Counted from the stretch's first letter, positions 8,425-18,170 are shown. The stretch: 64,000 bases of DNA from Bacteroidales bacterium (GCA_013314715.1 JABUFC010000001.1:36511-100510); one strand, 5' to 3'. The notes: generated from the letters alone by a model not told the origin. Numbers and translations are program-made.

Positions 8425-11121
8425 TTATTTTTGTGATAGTTTAATGAACTTTTTAATATAAGTGTTATGATCCGATTGTGCAACTAAATAATAGGTTTCA
8501 TTACCTGTAAGTAAATGTGTAGAAATGGCAATTGGATTATTACCGATTTTTAGTTTAAATTTACCTAAATTATCAATCAATTGACCCTTTGAGTTCATTA
8601 TATAAATATTAATTTCTTGATTGGACTGAATAGTTATTTCCGCATTTGCTTGATTGATGACAGGGTTAGGAACTATTTGAATAGAAGCAATATCGGAATA
8701 TTGAATGTTTGCCCATAGTGATGAATCTTTCATAATACCGCCATTGGTAGTAGTATCGACAATAAAATTTAAATTAGTAAGGTTGGCATTACCGTTACTG
8801 CTAACTGATAATCCGGTATAAGTGCTCAAAAGTGGAAGTCCGGGAATATCAACGCGTAAATTACAGTTGGAAAGGTCAGGTAAGTTATTCAGATTATAAA
8901 ATCCGGTAGTGTCAGTTAAAGCCATTTTTATGATAGTTGGACCAGGAACTTGTTCAACTGTAATTTCGGCACCTGGTACGGGTTCACTTGCTGCTTTACC
9001 GTTTTTACTATTTAAAAAATGAACATAGCCTGACATACTGCATAATCCATTGGTTATACTTGGAGCTTGAATGAGTTCAATATTAAGTTGAAGGGTATCG
9101 TTACAAGAAACTTGTAGCATTGTGGCATCGGTCCAATAGGGAGAGTGCTGATAGTAAGTATTCCAAACATTTAAATTTGTACCTGTATAATTGGCTTTTA
9201 AATAATAACTGCCAGGGTATATGTCGTAAAAATCAAAATTTGGACCTTGTACACGTATGGTATCCATAATAGCAGCACCAAATTGACCTACTTGTAACAA
9301 CAATACCTTAGCACTATCGATAGGATTTTGATTATAGCTTACATAGCCTTTAATAACAGGTAGTTCACTTTGTTTAGTAACGTATATCGAAGAATCTACA
9401 TAACAGCCATTTTGATCTTCGATGGCAAGTAAATAATTACCTTCGCTTAAATTATATACAATGTTATTAGCATAATTTACACCGTTAATCCAGTATGTAT
9501 AAGTGCCTGTACCACCCATTCCTTCAAAGTATATGGTACCATCGTTATTTAAGCAGGTGGGGGGAGTTAACTGAATGGTATCTATTAAAAGTTTACTAGG
9601 CTCTGTTATGAGTATATTTGTAAAACTAATGGTGTCGCAATAATTTGCATCTTTAATATGCAATTGATAATTGCCCGCATAATCTAACCAAATAATAGTA
9701 TCGGTTAATTCAATGTAAGAATAACTATTGGCACTATCTAATGTATAAAAATATGGTTGTGTTCCACCTTGAGGATGAATTATAATATAAGCGTCGTTAG
9801 CACCATTACAACTTACGTTTACAGGTATAATATTTACTATAAATGAATCGGGTTGATGAATAGTAAAATTTTGAGTATTGGAACAACCGATCATATCCGA
9901 TACGGTTACCGAATAATTACCAGCTGCTAAATTGTACATGTAATATGCGGCTGTTGAACCATTACTCCAATTAAAAATGTATCCATTTTGACCATTACCG
10001 CCCGATACATATAAATTTATACTACCAGAGTTCTGCCCATAGCATGATACATCATTAACATAAGTTTCGATTTTAATGGAATCGGGATGAGTAAGTTCAT
10101 AATAACCATAATTGGAACATGATCCATCGGTAATAGTAACAAAATAATGCCCTGCAGTAAGATTAAACAACGTATCAGCGATTGAATTTGTGTTATATAA
10201 TGTATCTAATAAAATATTGGTAGAACCATTGCTCCAGGTAATATAAGCCGGATAAGTAGTTGAAAGCATGGGGTGATACATATAAATTTTACCATTACTA
10301 TAACCATAGCATGTCGGATTAAAGCCCATTAAATTCAGATTTGATGTTGTTTCATTTAATGCATAATGAGCAATCTTGGAGCAACCGTTAGCATCTGTTA
10401 CTGTTAAATGATAAATGCCTGTACCAATTTCTATTATAGTTTGTGAAGTGTTACCTGTTGACCAGTTGAAGGTATAAGGAGAAGTGCCTCCAGTAACGTT
10501 TGCATATAATTGTCCATCTAATGAAGTACAATTGCTAGGATGTATTATTGAGTCGAAAAATACATTTATAGGTTGAGGTTCGTATATTTCAAATGAAACA
10601 TCTGTTAATTGACATCCATTGGCATCGTTGATGTATAAATAATAATTACCGCTACATAAATCAGAAAATAAACCATTGTTGTAGTATTGACCATTATATT
10701 CTATTTGATATGGTGGAGTTCCATTTAAAATAGTTACTTGTGCAGTGCCGTTGCATAATCCAGGACATGTTACATCAGTAGTTGTAACATTAAATGTTAT
10801 TGGTTGAGGGTCGTTTATGATAATATTGTTTTGATAAGATATGGTTTGTGCATTGGCATCCGTAATTTGAACTGTGTAGGTTCCTGAGCATAAATCTTGA
10901 AAATAAACCGTATCGGTTCCATTATAATTGTTTATTGTCATCGAGTAACCTACTAAATTTAATGTATAGGGTGCAACACCACCTGTTGCACTGGTAATTT
11001 TTATTTTACCGTTACATTGACCATAACAAGTTGGATCAATTGTTTCGTAGGTAATTGAAAATTGAGCATGAATGGTGCCCAACGATAATAAAAATGTAAA
11101 AAGAATAAAAATTTTTTTCAT
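8425..11121 (-). CDS. SprB-repeat surface protein with T9SS sorting domain
   Basis: This 898-residue secreted protein has a signal peptide (cleaved near HAQ, residue 20). About seven SprB-type repeats fill residues 30-590. Each starts with a block such as PTCYGQCNGKI, followed by GG-x-x-PYT and a Trp/Tyr-S-N-G strand. Then come two carboxypeptidase-regulatory-like beta domains (about 590-690 and 695-800), the second with PVPGAEITV. The last 85 residues form a type IX sorting domain that opens with IVPNPV and ends in a basic strand. SprB is the mobile adhesin of gliding Flavobacterium; this protein is much shorter and more likely a cell-surface or released adhesin. No partner genes are adjacent. 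It is transcribed alone, with its own -7 box and terminator. Confidence 0.9.
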   Translation of the reverse strand: MKKIFILFTFLLSLGTIHAQFSITYETIDPTCYGQCNGKIKITSATGGVAPYTLNLVGYSMTINNYNGTDTVYFQDLCSGTYTVQITDANAQTISYQNNIIINDPQPITFNVTTTDVTCPGLCNGTAQVTILNGTPPYQIEYNGQYYNNGLFSDLCSGNYYLYINDANGCQLTDVSFEIYEPQPINVFFDSIIHPSNCTSLDGQLYANVTGGTSPYTFNWSTGNTSQTIIEIGTGIYHLTVTDANGCSKIAHYALNETTSNLNLMGFNPTCYGYSNGKIYMYHPMLSTTYPAYITWSNGSTNILLDTLYNTNSIADTLFNLTAGHYFVTITDGSCSNYGYYELTHPDSIKIETYVNDVSCYGQNSGSINLYVSGGNGQNGYIFNWSNGSTAAYYMYNLAAGNYSVTVSDMIGCSNTQNFTIHQPDSFIVNIIPVNVSCNGANDAYIIIHPQGGTQPYFYTLDSANSYSYIELTDTIIWLDYAGNYQLHIKDANYCDTISFTNILITEPSKLLIDTIQLTPPTCLNNDGTIYFEGMGGTGTYTYWINGVNYANNIVYNLSEGNYLLAIEDQNGCYVDSSIYVTKQSELPVIKGYVSYNQNPIDSAKVLLLQVGQFGAAIMDTIRVQGPNFDFYDIYPGSYYLKANYTGTNLNVWNTYYQHSPYWTDATMLQVSCNDTLQLNIELIQAPSITNGLCSMSGYVHFLNSKNGKAASEPVPGAEITVEQVPGPTIIKMALTDTTGFYNLNNLPDLSNCNLRVDIPGLPLLSTYTGLSVSSNGNANLTNLNFIVDTTTNGGIMKDSSLWANIQYSDIASIQIVPNPVINQANAEITIQSNQEINIYIMNSKGQLIDNLGKFKLKIGNNPIAISTHLLTGNETYYLVAQSDHNTYIKKFIKLSQK

Positions 11122-11145
11122 AGCATGAATAGTTTATATTTTATA

Positions 11146-11153
11146 CAAATATA
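11146..11153 (-). promoter_or_regulatory. -7 box upstream of the SprB-repeat gene
   Basis: The minus strand reads TATATTTG, a perfect TAnnTTTG, ending 24 bases before the ATG. No clear -33 element is seen. Confidence 0.5.
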
Positions 11154-11286
11154 AGAAACTTTTTTTTATTTCATTATGAGAATGTTAATTTTTTTTATCT
11201 ATATATCAACAGCCTTTTTAGTTTTTTTTATTTTATCTCGTAAACAAAATCAGTGTACATAGTGCTTGAAGTGTAAAAGTAAAATT

Positions 11287-12558
11287 TTAGTATCCATATT
11301 TACCTTTCCAGCATTTCGATAAATATTTTTTCAATTCATTTTCACGGGGGTTATTAGATGGGGTATAAAAAATAGTACCTACAATTTTTTCTGGTAAAAA
11401 TTCTTGATTTACAAAATGCCCGTCAAAACTATGAGCGTATTGATAATTTTTACCGTAGCCTACCTCTTTCATCAACTTGGTGGGAGCATTGCGTAAATGC
11501 AGAGGAACCGACAAATCGCCTGACTTACGAACTTCTTCAAACGCTTTTTCGATAGCCATATATGCCGAATTACTCTTAGGCGACGAGGCTAAATAAATAG
11601 CGGTCTCAGCTAAAACAATGCGAGCTTCGGGCATACCGATTTGATGTACGGCATCGAAGGTAGAAGTTGCTAACAATAATGCGTTAGGATTAGCTAAACC
11701 AATATCTTCGGCAGCTAGTATAACCATGCGACGGGCAATAAATTTTACATCCTCGCCACCAGCCAGCATGCGAGCCAGATAGTAAATAGCCGCATTCGGG
11801 TCGCTCCCACGAATCGATTTTATAAAGGCTGAAATAACATCGTAGTGCATTTCGCCATTTTTGTCGTAAATGGCAAGTTTTTCTTGCAAAATAAGTTGAA
11901 CGTAATTGTTAGTAATGACTAGAGTGTCTGTGTTTTCTGATGTAAATAATAATTCAATAATATTGAGTAACTTGCGAGCATCGCCTCCGCTAAAATGAAT
12001 AAGGGCTTCGTATTCTTTGACTTCAATTTTTTTTCGTTTAAGTTCTTTATCGTTTTCGATAGCCCTATTGACCAATTTTTTTAAATCGTTTTCTGTCAGT
12101 GATTTTAATATATAAACCTGGCATCGTGATAACAAAGGAGTAATTACTTCAAACGAAGGATTTTCGGTTGTAGCACCTATTAAAATAAACAAGCCTTTCT
12201 CAACTGCATGAAGCAAAGAATCTTGTTGTGATTTTGAAAAACGATGAATTTCGTCTAAAAAAACAATAGGAGTTTGCTGATGAAAAAGGGGACTTTTCTC
12301 GATTTTATCAATTACCTCACGTACATCTTTAACTGTGGAATGCGTGGCACTTAAATGAAAAAAAGGTCGTTGCAATAATTGAGCAATTATAAGAGCAAGT
12401 GTAGTTTTTCCAACACCTGGAGGTCCCCAAAGAATGATAGACTGTAGGTTATTGTTTTCGACCATTTTTCGGATTACTCCGTTCTTTCCAACTAAATGTT
12501 CTTGCCCAATAAAATCGTCAAAATTCTTTGGACGCATACGTTCTGCTAAAGGTTCCAT
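11287..12558 (-). CDS. rarA: Replication-associated recombination protein RarA (MgsA)
   Basis: This 423-residue AAA+ ATPase, related to clamp loaders, acts at stalled replication forks. The N-terminus has the family signature PLAERMRPKNFDDFIGQEHLVG. The Walker A motif is GPPGVGKT (residues 45-52), Walker B is FLDEIHRF (about 98-105), and sensor 1 is GATTENPSF. The C-terminal half (about 240-420) matches the MgsA tetramerisation region, including the RMLAGGEDVKFIARRMV block. Length is normal. It diverges from the sensor kinase gene and has its own -7 box. Confidence 0.95.
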   Translation of the reverse strand: MEPLAERMRPKNFDDFIGQEHLVGKNGVIRKMVENNNLQSIILWGPPGVGKTTLALIIAQLLQRPFFHLSATHSTVKDVREVIDKIEKSPLFHQQTPIVFLDEIHRFSKSQQDSLLHAVEKGLFILIGATTENPSFEVITPLLSRCQVYILKSLTENDLKKLVNRAIENDKELKRKKIEVKEYEALIHFSGGDARKLLNIIELLFTSENTDTLVITNNYVQLILQEKLAIYDKNGEMHYDVISAFIKSIRGSDPNAAIYYLARMLAGGEDVKFIARRMVILAAEDIGLANPNALLLATSTFDAVHQIGMPEARIVLAETAIYLASSPKSNSAYMAIEKAFEEVRKSGDLSVPLHLRNAPTKLMKEVGYGKNYQYAHSFDGHFVNQEFLPEKIVGTIFYTPSNNPRENELKKYLSKCWKGKYGY

Positions 12559-12576
12559 TGTAATTTTTTTAATTTA

Positions 12577-12584
12577 CAAATATA
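12577..12584 (-). promoter_or_regulatory. -7 box upstream of rarA
   Basis: The minus strand reads TATATTTG, ending 18 bases before the rarA ATG. No -33 TTG is visible at the usual distance. Confidence 0.5.
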
Positions 12585-12644
12585 CGTTACATTAATTAAT
12601 TAAAATTACTTGCATTATATGATATTTGTATTTAAAAAAAAGTG

Positions 12645-12652
12645 TATCTTTG
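12645..12652 (+). promoter_or_regulatory. -7 box of the hybrid sensor kinase gene
   Basis: TATCTTTG matches TAnnTTTG exactly; a TTG lies 16 bases upstream, slightly closer than usual. It lies downstream of the in-frame TTG at 12626 and so argues for a start at the ATG at 12668. Confidence 0.6.
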
Positions 12653-12667
12653 AATATTAATAATAAT

Positions 12668-15157
12668 ATGATTATGAACTACTTTTTTCTCGTTCTTTCA
12701 TTTATTATAGGATTATTATTGGGTGCTGGTATTATATTTTACTACTATAAAAAAAGAAAATGTCCAAAACAAGAATTACAAAATTGGCAAGAAACCTTTG
12801 ATGCCATTAGCGACCCTATTGCAATATTAGATATTGATGGTAAGATTTTGCAAGCTAATAAAGCAATGGAAGTTTTTAAATCTAATTTTCAAAATGAAAT
12901 AGTTGGTCATTATTGTTTTGAGTTAATGCATCATACAAAAGATCACATTGAAGGTTGCCCGTTAGTTCGTTCTAAAAAATCACACCAAAGGGAAGAAACG
13001 GAGTTAAAAATAAAAAACAAAGTTTATTTGGTTTCTGTTGACCCTATTTTTAACCACAATAAAATATCACGATTTGTTCATATTATTAAAGATATTACCC
13101 ATTTAAATAAATTAAAAATTGAAATGGAAGAAGAAAAACGCAAATTTGAGACACTCGTAAATAATTTACCAGGATTTGTTTACCGATGTGCTAACGATAA
13201 AGATTGGACCATGGCTTATATAAGCGAAGGTTGTTATGCAATAACTGGCTATACATCAGATGATTTTATAAACAATAAAACGTTATCGTTTAATGACGTA
13301 ATAGCCGAAGAATATAGGGATTTTTTGTGGGAAAGGTGGCAAAAAAAATTAGCCCAAAGAGAATATTTTGAAGGTGAGTACGAAATAGTTAAAAAATCGG
13401 GTGAACGCCGATGGGTTTGGGAGCGTGGACAAGGAGTTTTCGACGAAAAAGGTAACCTTTTGTTTTTAGAAGGCTTTATTACCGATATTACCGATAAAAA
13501 TATAATATTTAATGCCCTTCAGGAAAGCGAAGAAAAATTTAAAGCGCTCTCTGATTCAACTACAGCTTCCATTTTTATATATCAAAATGACAAGTTTATA
13601 TATTGTAACCCAGCTACATCTGATTTAACCGGATATACTACCGAAGAATTATTAAATATCAATTTTTGGGATGTTGTTCATCCTGATTACAAAGAATTGG
13701 TTAAAGAAAGAGGAAGAATGCGGTTAAAGGGCATACCACAACCGCCTAACTACGATTTTAAAATTGTTCGTAAAAACGGCGAAGAACGATGGATAAAATT
13801 TAGTGCAGGATATTTGACCAACTATAAAGGCAAACCTGCAGCAATAGGAACAGCTATAGATATTACCGATTTAATCGATATTCAAAGCAAGTTACAAGAA
13901 ACGATAGCTCAACTCGAAGAAGGAGAACGTTTATTAAAGCAACAAAACGAAGAATACCAATCGCTCAACGAAGAGCTAAGTCAAAACAATCAACATATTT
14001 TAAAACTAAATGAAGAACTTATAAAAGCTAAAAACAAAGCAGAAGCAAGCGATCGCTTAAAAACTTCTTTTTTAAATAATATCTCACACGAAATTCGAAC
14101 TCCACTTAATGCTATTTTAGGTTTCACGGATTTATTAAGTAAAAGAAATGTAAGTGCCGAAAAATCAGCTCAATATTTAAGTATTATCAAAGCCAGTGGA
14201 AATCATTTATTAAATGTTATTACCAACATTATTAACGTTGCAACAATAGAAGCCGGCGAAGAAAAAATATATTACCAAAAAACTAATATTAACCAACTTA
14301 TTCAACATATTATTCAATCTTTAAGTCCATTAATTACAAATAAAAAAATCAATATTCAGTTAACGGAATGGTTGCCAGATGATAAAAAGTGGATTTTAAC
14401 CGACGAAACTAAGCTTCAGCAAATAGTATCTAATTTGTTAACTAATGCTATTAAATTTACCGAAGAAGGGTATATTCATATAAAAGTAAAGCAACAAGAT
14501 CAACAACTTATTTTAAATGTAAAAGATACTGGAATAGGCATTGATGAGTCGCTACAACCTTATATATTTGAACGTTTTATGCAAGTGGAAGAGATTGCCA
14601 AAAAACATCCGCACAGTGGTATGGGCTTAGGCTTATCGCTTGTAAAGTCGTATGTGACGATCATGGGTGGAACCATTTCGCTCAATTCTAAAGTTGGAGT
14701 TGGAAGTGAATTTAATATAGTTTTACCTTACTTACCTATTGACAATAAAGAAGAACAAATAATAAACAACAAAATTTTTAATCTCCCAAATAAAAAAATC
14801 CTTCTTGCCGAAGATACGCAGACTAACATTGATTTGATAAAAGAAATCCTTGCTCCTTTTCCGGTTTCGTTGATTATTGCAATGGATGGTATTGAAGCCA
14901 TTCAAAAATTGAAAGAAAACCCAGACATCGCTCTTATTCTAATGGATATTAAAATGCCTAGGATGGATGGTTATCAAGCTTGCGAAGAAATAAAAAAAAT
15001 ATTATCTGATAAAGTGCCTATAATAGGTTTAACCGCTTATGCCAACGAACAAGAATATGAAAAAATGAATAAATGTGGAATGGAAACTTACTTAACTAAA
15101 CCCGTGAATGCTATACAGCTTTTATCTATTTTAGAGAAATATTTAAACCATAGTTAG
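12668..15157 (+). CDS. Hybrid sensor histidine kinase (PAS-PAS-PAS-HisKA-HATPase-REC)
   Basis: This 829-residue membrane-anchored hybrid kinase has one N-terminal TM helix (about residues 3-25). Three PAS domains follow (about 38-140, 155-280, 285-405), the second and third with typical GYTxxE/DF blocks, then a coiled coil (about 405-465). HisKA carries the phospho-acceptor His474 in SHEIRTPLNAILGF. The HATPase domain shows the N box NLLTNAIKF, DTGIGI, and GMGLGLSLV. A C-terminal receiver domain has the phospho-acceptor Asp760 in LMDIKMPRMDGY. No periplasmic sensor domain is evident, so the signal is probably cytoplasmic. No HPt domain or DNA-binding regulator is adjacent. The start was moved from an in-frame TTG because a -7 box lies inside that extension; the ATG at 12674 is also possible. 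Confidence 0.92.
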   Translation: MIMNYFFLVLSFIIGLLLGAGIIFYYYKKRKCPKQELQNWQETFDAISDPIAILDIDGKILQANKAMEVFKSNFQNEIVGHYCFELMHHTKDHIEGCPLVRSKKSHQREETELKIKNKVYLVSVDPIFNHNKISRFVHIIKDITHLNKLKIEMEEEKRKFETLVNNLPGFVYRCANDKDWTMAYISEGCYAITGYTSDDFINNKTLSFNDVIAEEYRDFLWERWQKKLAQREYFEGEYEIVKKSGERRWVWERGQGVFDEKGNLLFLEGFITDITDKNIIFNALQESEEKFKALSDSTTASIFIYQNDKFIYCNPATSDLTGYTTEELLNINFWDVVHPDYKELVKERGRMRLKGIPQPPNYDFKIVRKNGEERWIKFSAGYLTNYKGKPAAIGTAIDITDLIDIQSKLQETIAQLEEGERLLKQQNEEYQSLNEELSQNNQHILKLNEELIKAKNKAEASDRLKTSFLNNISHEIRTPLNAILGFTDLLSKRNVSAEKSAQYLSIIKASGNHLLNVITNIINVATIEAGEEKIYYQKTNINQLIQHIIQSLSPLITNKKINIQLTEWLPDDKKWILTDETKLQQIVSNLLTNAIKFTEEGYIHIKVKQQDQQLILNVKDTGIGIDESLQPYIFERFMQVEEIAKKHPHSGMGLGLSLVKSYVTIMGGTISLNSKVGVGSEFNIVLPYLPIDNKEEQIINNKIFNLPNKKILLAEDTQTNIDLIKEILAPFPVSLIIAMDGIEAIQKLKENPDIALILMDIKMPRMDGYQACEEIKKILSDKVPIIGLTAYANEQEYEKMNKCGMETYLTKPVNAIQLLSILEKYLNHS

Positions 15158-15168
15158 TTTTTGTATAT

Positions 15169-16458
15169 TTATTCTCCAATCAAATCAAATTCATATGAAT
15201 CGGTTATTTTAACATTGTAAAATCTTCCAATTCGATATTTATTCGTATCTTTAATAAGCACTTCGTTGTCAATTTCAGGCGAATCGTATTGTGTACGACC
15301 AATCATATAACCGTTTTCTTTTCTGTCTATGATAACCTTTTGGTATGTACCAACAAAACTGCTATTGATATTGCTTGTAATTTCTTGCTGAATTTGCATT
15401 ATGGTAGATAAGCGTTGTTGCTTAATTTTGCTGGTTATAGAATTTTTGTAATGTTTATCAGCATAGGTATTTTCTTCGTGAGAGTATGCAAATGCACCTA
15501 ATTTTTCAAAGCGAAAATCTTTTATAAATGCAATAAGCTCGTCAAAATCTTTTTTTGTTTCACCCGGATGACCAACTAAAACTGTTGTGCGTAGATGAAT
15601 GCCTGGTACTTGTTTTCGCAATTTATATAATAATTGCTTTAGTTGGGTTGCGGTGGTGTTTCGTTGCATAAGCTTAAGCATATTATCGCTGATATGCTGA
15701 ATAGGAATATCAATATATTTGCATACTTTTGGATTGTGGGCAATGGTTTCAATCAGTTCCTGAGTAAAAAATTGTGGGTAGGTATAATGAAGACGAATCC
15801 ATTCGATGCCTTCGATGTTGCTTAATTCGTTGATTAAAGTAGCTAAGCTACTTTTTTTATAAATATCTTTTCCATAATAAGTTAAATCTTGAGCAATGAG
15901 TATAAGCTCTTTTACTCCTGATTTTGCTAAGTTGGTAGCTTCGCTAACCAAGTGCTCGATGGTTTCTGATTGGTATTTGCCGCGAATGGCAGGTATAGCG
16001 CAAAACGAACATTTTCGGTTGCAGCCTTCGGCAATCTTTAAATAGGCATAGTGTGGGGGAGTAGATATCATTCGAGCTTGTTGGTTAAAATCAAAAGCAT
16101 AGTTTTTTTTAAATTTTTCTATGATGGTTGAAAAGTTATGGACGGTAAAATATGCGTCAACTTCGGGTATTTCTTTACGAAGTTCGTTAAAATAACGTGT
16201 TGAAAGGCAACCGGTAACAAAGATATTTTTGATAAGCTGTTTTTTCTTAAGTTCAATGGCTTCGAGTATGGTATCGATCGATTCTTGTTTAGCATCTAAA
16301 ATAAAGCCACACGTATTAATAATAAGCGTATCGGCTTCTTGAGGACTATCGCAAAACTGAACCGGTATATGTAGGTTTTGTATATTAGCAGCAATTTTTT
16401 CTGAATCAACGGTATTTTTTGCACAACCAAGGGTAATGATTTTAACTTTACGATGCAT
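15169..16458 (-). CDS. rimO: Ribosomal protein uS12 methylthiotransferase RimO
   Basis: This 429-residue radical SAM enzyme adds a methylthio group to an aspartate of ribosomal protein S12. The N-terminal MTTase domain starts with IITLGCAKNTVDSE and has two more conserved cysteines (in NTCGF and VTGCLS) for one [4Fe-4S] cluster. The radical SAM motif is CNRKCSFCAIPAIRG (about residues 145-159). A C-terminal TRAM domain spans about 365-429. RimO is told from MiaB by LGCAKN and the S12-type SAM loop. The gene is 5 bases after ftsY on the same strand, and it ends convergently 11 bases from the sensor kinase with no terminator seen between them. Confidence 0.95.
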   Translation of the reverse strand: MHRKVKIITLGCAKNTVDSEKIAANIQNLHIPVQFCDSPQEADTLIINTCGFILDAKQESIDTILEAIELKKKQLIKNIFVTGCLSTRYFNELRKEIPEVDAYFTVHNFSTIIEKFKKNYAFDFNQQARMISTPPHYAYLKIAEGCNRKCSFCAIPAIRGKYQSETIEHLVSEATNLAKSGVKELILIAQDLTYYGKDIYKKSSLATLINELSNIEGIEWIRLHYTYPQFFTQELIETIAHNPKVCKYIDIPIQHISDNMLKLMQRNTTATQLKQLLYKLRKQVPGIHLRTTVLVGHPGETKKDFDELIAFIKDFRFEKLGAFAYSHEENTYADKHYKNSITSKIKQQRLSTIMQIQQEITSNINSSFVGTYQKVIIDRKENGYMIGRTQYDSPEIDNEVLIKDTNKYRIGRFYNVKITDSYEFDLIGE

Positions 16459-16463
16459 GAGTC

Positions 16464-17408
16464 TTAACTAAAGAGTGATTCTACAAAAGCATATTTATTA
16501 AAGAGTTGTAAATCGTCCATTTTTTCGCCAATGCCGATGTATTTAATGGGAACATTGAATTCGTGTGAAATACCTATAACAACTCCGCCTTTGGCAGTGC
16601 CATCGAGTTTGGTAACGCAAATTGCATTAACGTCAGTAGCTTTGGTAAATTGTTTCGCTTGTTCGAAAGCATTTTGCCCGGTAGTGGCATCGAGAATAAG
16701 TAAAATTTCGTGAGGGGCATCGGGAATCACCTTTTGCATGACTCTTTTAATTTTTGAGAGTTCGTTCATTAAGTTGATTTTATTGTGCAAACGACCGGCA
16801 GTATCGATAATAACTACATCGGCGTTGTTTTTAACGGCAGAAGAGAGTGTGTCAAAAGCTACCGATGCTGGGTCGGCTCCCATTTGTTGTTTGATAATTG
16901 GGACTCCAATACGTTCTGCCCAGATAGTAAGTTGTTCAACAGCGGCAGCACGAAAAGTATCAGCAGCTCCAAGGTAAACATTTTTACCAGCTTTTTTCAT
17001 TTGATGGGCTAACTTGGCAATGGTAGTGGTTTTGCCAACTCCATTAACGCCCACAACCATAATGACATAAGGCTTTTTAGCATCTACAAAATTAAAATCT
17101 TGAACTTCGCCGGCATCTTTCATTAGTTTTGCAATTTCTTCTTTAATAGCTTCGTTGAGCTCGTTGCTACTGATAAATTTTTGTTTGGATGCTCGTTCTT
17201 CAATTTTTTTAATAATGGTAATGGTAGTATCAACGCCTACGTCGGCACTAATTAAAATTTCTTCGAGTTGGTCGAGGGTATCATTATCAATGGTTGTTTT
17301 ACCAACAATCATGCGTGTAATACGCTTAAAAAATCCTTCTTTGGTTTTTTCTAAACCTTTATCGAGGTTTTCTTTTTTTTCTTTAGAAAATAGTCCAAAA
17401 AATGCCAT
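16464..17408 (-). CDS. ftsY: Signal recognition particle receptor FtsY
   Basis: This 314-residue SRP GTPase receives SRP-ribosome complexes at the inner membrane. A short basic and amphipathic N-terminus (MAFFGLFSKEKKE) replaces the long acidic domain of enterobacterial FtsY. The four-helix N domain spans about 25-95. The G domain has the P-loop GVNGVGKTTT (about 119-128), the DTFRAAAVEQL block, DTAGR and TKLDGTAKGG. It follows the rpmB-rpmG-DUF4295 block, but a strong minus-strand terminator lies in between, so it may depend partly on read-through. rimO follows immediately. Confidence 0.96.
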   Translation of the reverse strand: MAFFGLFSKEKKENLDKGLEKTKEGFFKRITRMIVGKTTIDNDTLDQLEEILISADVGVDTTITIIKKIEERASKQKFISSNELNEAIKEEIAKLMKDAGEVQDFNFVDAKKPYVIMVVGVNGVGKTTTIAKLAHQMKKAGKNVYLGAADTFRAAAVEQLTIWAERIGVPIIKQQMGADPASVAFDTLSSAVKNNADVVIIDTAGRLHNKINLMNELSKIKRVMQKVIPDAPHEILLILDATTGQNAFEQAKQFTKATDVNAICVTKLDGTAKGGVVIGISHEFNVPIKYIGIGEKMDDLQLFNKYAFVESLFS

Positions 17409-17431
17409 TGAGTTATATATTTATTAAACAC

Positions 17432-17461
17432 AAAAAGCTTTCTCCTTAAACAGAAGAAAGC
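17432..17461 (-). terminator. Intercistronic terminator between DUF4295 gene and ftsY
   Basis: On the minus strand, GCTTTCTTC pairs with GGAGAAAGC (9 bp, one G-T) around a 7-base loop and is followed by TTTTTGTGTTT. It lies 24 bases after the DUF4295 gene and would separate the ribosomal-protein transcript from ftsY-rimO. Confidence 0.8.
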
Positions 17462-17485
17462 CTTATGCATAATTTTATTTTTGTT

Positions 17486-17644
17486 TTACTTTTTAGCTAG
17501 GTAATCTTTAACAAATTCAGTGCCTACCATTTCTTCTTTAAATTCGTATGCTCCGGTTTTTTCAGATTTTACCATGCGAATAACTTTTACAAAATTTTTA
17601 TTTTGTCCGCCTGACTTAAACGATGCAACAGCTTTCTTTGCCAT
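17486..17644 (-). CDS. DUF4295 small basic protein
   Basis: This 52-residue protein begins MAKKAVASFKSGG and ends KDYLAKK; it is basic and has no membrane segment. The sequence and its position directly after rpmG match DUF4295, a Bacteroidota family always found beside ribosomal proteins L28 and L33, and presumed to be ribosome-associated. Its actual role is unknown. It is 11 bases downstream of rpmG, and a terminator follows. Confidence 0.85.
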   Translation of the reverse strand: MAKKAVASFKSGGQNKNFVKVIRMVKSEKTGAYEFKEEMVGTEFVKDYLAKK

Positions 17645-17655
17645 AGTCTATAATT

Positions 17656-17844
17656 TTATTTAATTTCTTTATGAACAGTTACTTTTTTTAAATAAGGATT
17701 GTATTTTTTTAATTCGAGACGTTCGGGTGTGTTTTTTTTGTTTTTGGTTGTGATATAGCGTGACATACCTGGAACGCCGCTTGCTTTTTGTTCGGTACAT
17801 TCGAGAATTACTTGAACTCGATTACCTTTTTTTGCTTTTGCCAT
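17656..17844 (-). CDS. rpmG: 50S ribosomal protein bL33
   Basis: This 62-residue ribosomal protein shows the L33 core [19 protein letters not shown] and the C-terminal HKEIK. Only one cysteine is present (near residue 16), and the two CxxC knuckles of zinc-binding L33 are absent, so this is a zinc-free (C-minus) form. It lies 13 bases after rpmB and 11 bases before the DUF4295 gene, in one transcript. Confidence 0.95.
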   Translation of the reverse strand: MAKAKKGNRVQVILECTEQKASGVPGMSRYITTKNKKNTPERLELKKYNPYLKKVTVHKEIK

Positions 17845-17857
17845 AACCTATCGAATC

Positions 17858-18100
17858 TTAATAGTTTTTAATATAACCTTTATCAATTGCTTCTTCTAAA
17901 GCTTTTTTTAAACCTTTTTTGGAAATAATACGAAGACCATGTGCAGATACTTTTAATTCAATCCAACGACCTTCGTCTTCTAAATAAAATTTTTTGGTTT
18001 GTAAGTTTGGGTTGAACTTACGTTTAGTGCGATTGTTGGCATGAGAAACATTGTTTCCTGTCATCGCTTTTTTTCCTGTAATTTGACAAACTCTTGACAT
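17858..18100 (-). CDS. rpmB: 50S ribosomal protein bL28
   Basis: This 80-residue protein begins [23 protein letters not shown], the L28 signature, followed by [11 protein letters not shown] and a basic C-terminal strand (about 50-72). It is first in the ribosomal block and has a two-element Bacteroidota promoter about 40 bases upstream. It lacks paired CxxC motifs. Confidence 0.96.
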   Translation of the reverse strand: MSRVCQITGKKAMTGNNVSHANNRTKRKFNPNLQTKKFYLEDEGRWIELKVSAHGLRIISKKGLKKALEEAIDKGYIKNY

Positions 18101-18139
18101 ACGCTTATGTTTAACCTAATTTCCCTTTTTTTTGGACTG

Positions 18140-18170
18140 CAAAGTAACTAATTTTTATTTAAATAAACAA
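18140..18170 (-). promoter_or_regulatory. Promoter of rpmB-rpmG-DUF4295
   Basis: The minus strand reads TTG, a 20-base spacer, then TTACTTTG, one mismatch from TAnnTTTG. The box ends 39 bases before the rpmB start. The 180 bases further upstream are AT-rich and show nothing else. Confidence 0.65.
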
